Origin: an uncultured Pirellulales bacterium
GTDB taxonomy: Bacteria > Planctomycetota > Planctomycetia > Pirellulales > Lacipirellulaceae
Assembly (NCBI GenBank): GCA_947258835.1
Contig: CAMYJY010000114.1
Location: forward strand, 1-9,729
Reading direction: 5' to 3'
DNA: 9,729 bases
The position numbers and the translations under genes were made by a program. The notes under the pieces were generated by a model. That model worked only from the letters and a program-made list of their open reading frames with translations, had not been told where the DNA came from and made no database searches. Positions 6,561 to 9,729 of the stretch are shown piece by piece (the stretch's first letter is position 1; every line of letters begins with the position of its first letter).

Positions 6561-6587
6561 CATGATATCAGATTTGAAATAGATTTG
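6561..6587. promoter_or_regulatory. Possible operator of the toxin-antitoxin pair
   Basis: Within the 51-bp gap before the antitoxin start are the palindrome TGATATCA (6563-6570) and two direct copies of AGATTTG (6570-6576 and 6581-6587) whose starts are 11 bp apart, one helical turn. Toxin-antitoxin operons are commonly self-repressed through such sites. On the minus strand TATCAT overlaps this region and could be a -10 box. All elements are short and could occur by chance. Confidence 0.3.
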
Positions 6588-6606
6588 CCACTGCACACAG
6601 TAAGGA

Positions 6607-8298
6607 TTAATGACCGGAGCCGCCTTTTTTGTTTTTCCGGATCAGCAGCGATCTCAAATCAGAGCGTCGCACCACACCCTGCATGCGTCGGTGCTCGTCG
6701 CGCGAGACGACGGGAATGCAATCGTCGGTGGACGATTGAAAAAAATCAAAGATGTCCGCCGCCGATTCGTCGGGGTAAGCCACGCGATCGACCGAAGTGG
6801 CAATGTCTTCCGCACGGACCAGCTTGTTCACTCCGGGATCAAACAGGGCTTCGCTGAGCAAGGGATACCGGATAATGCCCACCACCTGGTTTTCCTGGTT
6901 GATCACGGGGAACGTGTTGTCGTGGCTATGTTCGATGTAGGAGATGATCTCATTGAATTGGGCCTTCTGAGAGATGCCGCGGACACGCGAGCGAATCAGG
7001 GAGGCCACGGTTAATTCCTCGGCTTTCGTGCTGGGCGCGGGATCGTTGCCGCCGGAGGATTTTAGTTGCCACACCATGGCACGAATTTGATCTCCAAACG
7101 ACAGGCTGGTGTGGCGGGCAACATGCGCAATCGGCACTTCGCTGGATTGCACCACGCCGAAACGAATCAGGAGTGGCCCCGCGATTTCGAAGACAATCAC
7201 CGAGCCCAAAATAATTGTCTGTACGGGCCCAAAAAGTTCCGGAAGTTGGGTCGCGGCCACGCCGGAGAGCGCGATGGCAGCGCCCGCTTGCGACAGCATG
7301 GTGGCTCCCAGCCATTTTTGCACCTGCCGCGACTCGTGGGACCACGTGGCCGCCAGCCGGATCCCGGCGTACTTGCCAACCACCCGCAGCGCAATGTAGG
7401 CCGTGCCAATCGCACCGAGTTTGAGGAATTGGTCCAGGTCGAGCGCGGCGCCGTGGATGGCAAAAAAAGCCACACACAGTAAGGAAGTGATCTTTTCCGA
7501 CTCGACCAGATCTTGTTCCGTATCGTGTGATGAATTTTTAAAGACGAACCCCGTCACCAGAAAAACGAGCATGAACGACATCGGGTATGTCTGGCACAGG
7601 CCCAGCCCCATCAGGGACATGGCCAGCAAGACCACCATCCATTGCAACGACGACAGAAAGCCGGCAGCAAAACTCAGCAGCAGCCCCAAGCTCGCGCCCA
7701 GGACGACCGAGCCCACAAACGTCCACAGAATCTTTTGGATTTGCCCCACCATGCCCGCTGTCCCCGCATCGCCCAAGGAGACGCACAGCAGCATCAGTAC
7801 TTCGAAGACCAGGATGGTGGCCAAGTTGTTGGTGGCCACCAGCGCCTGGGCCGACTCGCTGACCGGACCCTCCGACTTCAGTTCCTTAAGCACCAAGACC
7901 GTCGTGGCAGGCGCGGTGGCCATGGCCAGACAGCCGAGCATCAGGGCCGGGGCAAGGCCTTGCCCCAGGGCCAACAGGCCCACCGAGACGACCGTGAATG
8001 TTACCAGCAAGTCGCCAATGGCTACGGGGAGAATGTGGGAGCGAATCTTCTTGACCAAGGCGATCGAGAAGTGGGAACCCAGGTTGAATAACACCAGCGC
8101 CATCGCCAAATCCGCGATGGGCTCAAAATGGTGCAGTTCCTCGGTGCTGATCAGATGCAGCGCACTGGGACCAACAATGACACCGGACAATAAATACGAC
8201 GTCACGCGCGGCAGACGCAGCCAATCACCGACGAAGCCTAGGAAGGCCGCGCAGGCGATAAGGATTCCGAGTGCAAGCAGGGGGGGGATGGTGGGCAA
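6607..8298 (-). CDS. CPA2-type cation:proton antiporter homologue with CBS pair
   Basis: A 563-residue membrane transporter homologue. Residues 1-380 form the cation:proton antiporter-2 domain, with many hydrophobic helices, the GVIVGPSAL motif at 39-47 and ATAPATT at 127-133, the unwound helix-4 region. Residues 381-425 are a linker. Residues 430-557 form two CBS modules (TVASLIRSRVRGI ... NTFPVINQENQVVGII, and AEDIATSVDRVAY ... DDCIPVVSRDEHRRMQGVV), which normally sense adenine nucleotides or ionic strength. The helix-5 ion-binding motif, usually Asp-Asp, Asn-Asp or Gln-Asp, reads Asn157-Asn158 in VATNNLATI, so classical proton-coupled exchange is questionable. The start is TTG at 8298, since a TGA lies three codons upstream in frame. 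The codons there cross a run of eight C (8280-8287). No Shine-Dalgarno is seen. It lies 525 bases past the esterase and 51 bases before the antitoxin. Confidence 0.88.
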   Translation of the reverse strand: MPTIPPLLALGILIACAAFLGFVGDWLRLPRVTSYLLSGVIVGPSALHLISTEELHHFEPIADLAMALVLFNLGSHFSIALVKKIRSHILPVAIGDLLVTFTVVSVGLLALGQGLAPALMLGCLAMATAPATTVLVLKELKSEGPVSESAQALVATNNLATILVFEVLMLLCVSLGDAGTAGMVGQIQKILWTFVGSVVLGASLGLLLSFAAGFLSSLQWMVVLLAMSLMGLGLCQTYPMSFMLVFLVTGFVFKNSSHDTEQDLVESEKITSLLCVAFFAIHGAALDLDQFLKLGAIGTAYIALRVVGKYAGIRLAATWSHESRQVQKWLGATMLSQAGAAIALSGVAATQLPELFGPVQTIILGSVIVFEIAGPLLIRFGVVQSSEVPIAHVARHTSLSFGDQIRAMVWQLKSSGGNDPAPSTKAEELTVASLIRSRVRGISQKAQFNEIISYIEHSHDNTFPVINQENQVVGIIRYPLLSEALFDPGVNKLVRAEDIATSVDRVAYPDESAADIFDFFQSSTDDCIPVVSRDEHRRMQGVVRRSDLRSLLIRKNKKGGSGH

Positions 8299-8507
8299 GA
8301 CGGTTCACGTGGGGTAGGTGCACTTCGGTCGCGGCAGGGCTGCCGTGCAGGGCTCGTTTGCGGATGCAACGTTTTGTACTGTATGTGGGGGGGCCAAGGG
8401 AAGGGAGTCCCGCCCGTGCGGACCGGGAAAGGCGGGGAGGCACATCCTGGAAGCGCCTCTTCCAGGCACCGCGCGGGCAGGGCATTCGTTTCCATGGGGT
8501 TGTTTCT
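8299..8507. other. Intergenic region upstream of the transporter
   Basis: No gene is supported. Frames crossing the segment on both strands are Pro/Arg/Gly-rich and are shadows of GC-rich DNA. It should hold the promoter of the minus-strand transporter, but no good -10/-35 pair is visible. A short hairpin, CCTGGAAG (8446-8453), loop CGCCT, CTTCCAGG (8459-8466), and a direct repeat GCAGGGCT near 8335-8355 are the only structure. A run of seven G lies at 8387-8393. Confidence 0.5.
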
Positions 8508-8530
8508 CACGGAGGCACGGAGCCACGGAG
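8508..8530. repeat. Triple CACGGAG direct repeat
   Basis: CACGGAG occurs three times at 8508-8514, 8516-8522 and 8524-8530, an 8-bp period (CACGGAG plus one variable base). It directly precedes the inverted repeat at 8532. From general knowledge, runs of CACGGAGN preceded by TTTCTC are common dispersed intergenic repeats in several bacterial phyla, including planctomycetes; that is a recollection and was not searched. Confidence 0.7.
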
Positions 8531-8531
8531 A

Positions 8532-8602
8532 GTCATTCCCGCGCAGGCGGGAATCTAGACAAATCGCCTCTGTTACTGGATTCCCGCCTGCGCGGGAATG
8601 AC
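8532..8602. repeat. Perfect 24-bp inverted repeat, ATTCCCGC-type element
   Basis: Bases 8532-8555 and 8579-8602 are exact reverse complements, 24 bp each, around a 23-bp spacer (8556-8578). The ends are GTCATTCCC and GGGAATGAC. Each arm is itself an imperfect palindrome, ATTCCCGC (8535-8542), GCAG, GCGGGAAT (8547-8554), so the element can fold as nested hairpins. This design resembles the dispersed repeats with ATTCCC...GGGAAT cores in many genomes (for example the dRS3 repeats of Neisseria), which are non-autonomous and often target or form small mobile units. No transposase is in the window. Confidence 0.85.
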
Positions 8603-8746
8603 GTGGAGGAGGAGCGGTGGGAATGACGTGGAGGAGCGGTGGGAATGACGTGGAGGAGCGGTGGGAATGACGTGGGGAAGCGGTGGGAATGACGTGGGGA
8701 AGCGGCGGGAATGACGTGGGGAAGCGGCGGGAATGACGTGGTGGAG
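8594..8746. repeat. 22-bp tandem array grown from the inverted-repeat tip
   Basis: Seven units with a 22-bp period: unit 1 at 8594-8618 (25 bp, one extra GGA), then 8619-8640, 8641-8662, 8663-8684, 8685-8706, 8707-8728 and a partial unit 8729-8746. Each begins with GGGAATGACGTGG, followed by AGGAGCGGT in the first three and GGAAGCGGT/C in the next three, so variants are grouped and the array evolved by local duplication. The first GGGAATGAC is the right end of the 24-bp inverted repeat. There are no unique spacers, so it is not a CRISPR array, and 22 is not a multiple of three, so it is not a coding repeat. Confidence 0.93.
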
Positions 8747-8752
8747 ACACAA

Positions 8753-8767
8753 CCAAAGCTGCTTTGG
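8753..8767. terminator. Short hairpin downstream of the esterase
   Basis: CCAAAGC (8753-8759) and GCTTTGG (8761-8767) form a 15-base near-palindrome with one central T; the hairpin would use six pairs and a three-base loop. It lies about 57 bases past the esterase stop codon on the minus strand and is followed there by TTGTGTCT, a weak T-rich tail. It could be the esterase terminator, but stem and tail are both poor. Confidence 0.25.
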
Positions 8768-8823
8768 CGTCTGGGGAAAATGGCAGCAGAAAACGGCTCG
8801 AGGACGTGCAGCGAGGATCTTCC

Positions 8824-9663
8824 CTACACCACCCGCAGGCGTTCTTGCTCTAAGGCCTGCACCAAAAAATTGACGGCTGCCGGACACATGTGTTCCACAT
8901 AATCCCAGGTGTGGCCGCCGGCGGAGGTTTCCAGATCGCAGGTGTGCGGGATGCCCAGGGAATGGAGTTTCATGCGCAAGCGTTCCGCGGAGTCGTGCCA
9001 GCGGGTGTCCTCAGGGTCGCAACAAAACCACTGTTGGCGAGGCCAGTTGAGCGGATGAATGTGCAGGGTTGCCGTATCTTGGCGGGCATCTTCCGCATCG
9101 CGGTACATCTGCGACAAGATGCGATCTCCGTCTTCGAGGCAGATCTGAAAATCAATCGCCGGAAAAATAGCCCCCACCACCGGAAACAACTGGGGATATT
9201 TGTAGGCCAACCGCAGTGCGCCTTGCCCCCCCATGCTCACGCCGAACAGAGCCAGTCGCGGCGGTTGGCACTGCCAGTTTGTGGCCAGCCAGGGCAGTAT
9301 CTTTTCGAGCAGGTATTTTTCCGGTGTGATGTGCGGGTCGAAGTCGGGGCACAGTCGATCAACCCACCAGCTGCGTCTGGCCAGTGGGGCCATGATCCGC
9401 AGACCATGTTCTTGGAAGGGCTGCAACACTTGGGACCGACTGGCGGGCGTTCCTTGATAGCGATCGTGCAGGTAGAGGACCGTGTAACCATGGGGAGAGG
9501 GGTGGGACGGCTCGTACAGCCGGCAAGGATGCCCGGCGATTCCCAGACGGGCCCAAGAGCCTCGATCCGTAACGCCTGTGTCAGAGGTGTGGTGTGGGGG
9601 GGTCAAGAACTGGGGGCGGGTTGGGGGGGATGTCGGCCGGGGCAGGGGGCGGATGCGAATCAC
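8824..9663 (-). CDS. Alpha/beta-hydrolase, esterase D (PF00756) type
   Basis: Serine hydrolase of the esterase D / S-formylglutathione hydrolase-like superfamily. The nucleophile Ser143 lies in FGVSMGG (nucleophile elbow G-x-S-x-G), Asp216 in CCDPEDTRWHD is the probable acid and His251 in SAGGHTWDYVE the catalytic base, all in the right order and spacing. VLYLHDRYQ (63-71) is the strand and oxyanion region. The mature domain spans about 36-270. Substrate cannot be told from sequence; family members include carboxylesterases, feruloyl esterases and mycolyltransferases. No clear signal peptide or cysteine lipobox is seen. The start is GTG at 9663, but residues 1-30 (Pro, Arg, Thr-rich) look unlike the family and contain the two seven-G runs, so the true start may be further inside. 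The next gene on the strand is the transporter after a 525-bp repeat-filled gap, so the two are probably separate units. Confidence 0.85.
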   Translation of the reverse strand: MIRIRPLPRPTSPPTRPQFLTPPHHTSDTGVTDRGSWARLGIAGHPCRLYEPSHPSPHGYTVLYLHDRYQGTPASRSQVLQPFQEHGLRIMAPLARRSWWVDRLCPDFDPHITPEKYLLEKILPWLATNWQCQPPRLALFGVSMGGQGALRLAYKYPQLFPVVGAIFPAIDFQICLEDGDRILSQMYRDAEDARQDTATLHIHPLNWPRQQWFCCDPEDTRWHDSAERLRMKLHSLGIPHTCDLETSAGGHTWDYVEHMCPAAVNFLVQALEQERLRVV

Positions 9664-9729
9664 CGTGGGATTCCGTTGTTTCGTCGTGGTTCAAAATTCT
9701 CAGCAAACAAGCTCCGGGGCTACGTGTTT

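Noticed and set aside
7403..8317. 304-residue open frame on the plus strand
   Set aside because: It lies antisense to the transporter, which has clear family motifs and membrane helices; the plus-strand translation has no domain-like features.
8594..8746. Possible CRISPR array
   Set aside because: Units are contiguous 22-bp repeats with no unique spacers and no cas gene in the window; it is a simple tandem array.
8238..8887. Minus-strand frames rich in HVIPTASPRHS-like repeats
   Set aside because: They are translations of the 22-bp array, whose period is not a multiple of three, so the same repeat is read in all frames; no start or domain supports a gene.

Overview
The window looks like a stretch of chromosome from a Gram-negative, moderately GC-rich bacterium. 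Evidence for an outer-membrane or periplasmic compartment is a lipoprotein-type glutathione peroxidase and a protein with an Lnb-like (DUF4105) periplasmic domain. Clear Shine-Dalgarno sites are rare, two genes are read from TTG and one from GTG, and spacers hold simple-sequence arrays. This fits a planctomycete or a relative, but that is an inference from style, since the window holds no rRNA or other phylogenetic marker.

Layout. Bases 1-490 hold no convincing gene, only a tandem pair of perfect 10-bp palindromes (370-392). A lipoprotein glutathione peroxidase (491-1108, minus) is divergent from a Nudix hydrolase of the ADP-ribose pyrophosphatase type (1324-1893, plus). After the Nudix gene a GGAGG-containing minisatellite (1901-2036) runs to the start of a DUF4105/Lnb_N membrane protein (2038-3057) and supplies its ribosome binding site. 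A neuropathy-target-esterase-type patatin phospholipase (3135-4973, TTG start) and a bestrophin-family anion channel (5003-5914) follow on the same strand. A long hairpin that includes the bestrophin stop codon (5912-5946) closes this block.

The right part is on the minus strand. Read in transcription order it has an alpha/beta-hydrolase of the esterase D type (9663-8824), a 525-bp gene-free spacer, a CPA2-type transporter with a C-terminal CBS pair (8298-6607), and a small toxin-antitoxin pair (6555-5993) of the RelE/ParE type with an ATGA overlap. The spacer (8299-8823) is a repeat hot spot. It holds a triple CACGGAG motif, a 24-bp perfect inverted repeat of the widespread ATTCCCGC...GCGGGAAT type, and a 22-bp tandem array whose unit begins with the tip of that inverted repeat.

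Gene cooperation. The three plus-strand membrane genes may form a lipid and membrane-homeostasis unit: Lnb-type enzymes leave lysophospholipid behind and NTE-type patatins hydrolyse lysophospholipid. This is a hypothesis from family knowledge and gene order. The most notable protein-level oddity is the CPA2-type transporter, which has Asn-Asn where the family normally carries an acidic ion-binding motif. I see no CRISPR array, tRNA, rRNA, insertion sequence or recognisable phage gene.
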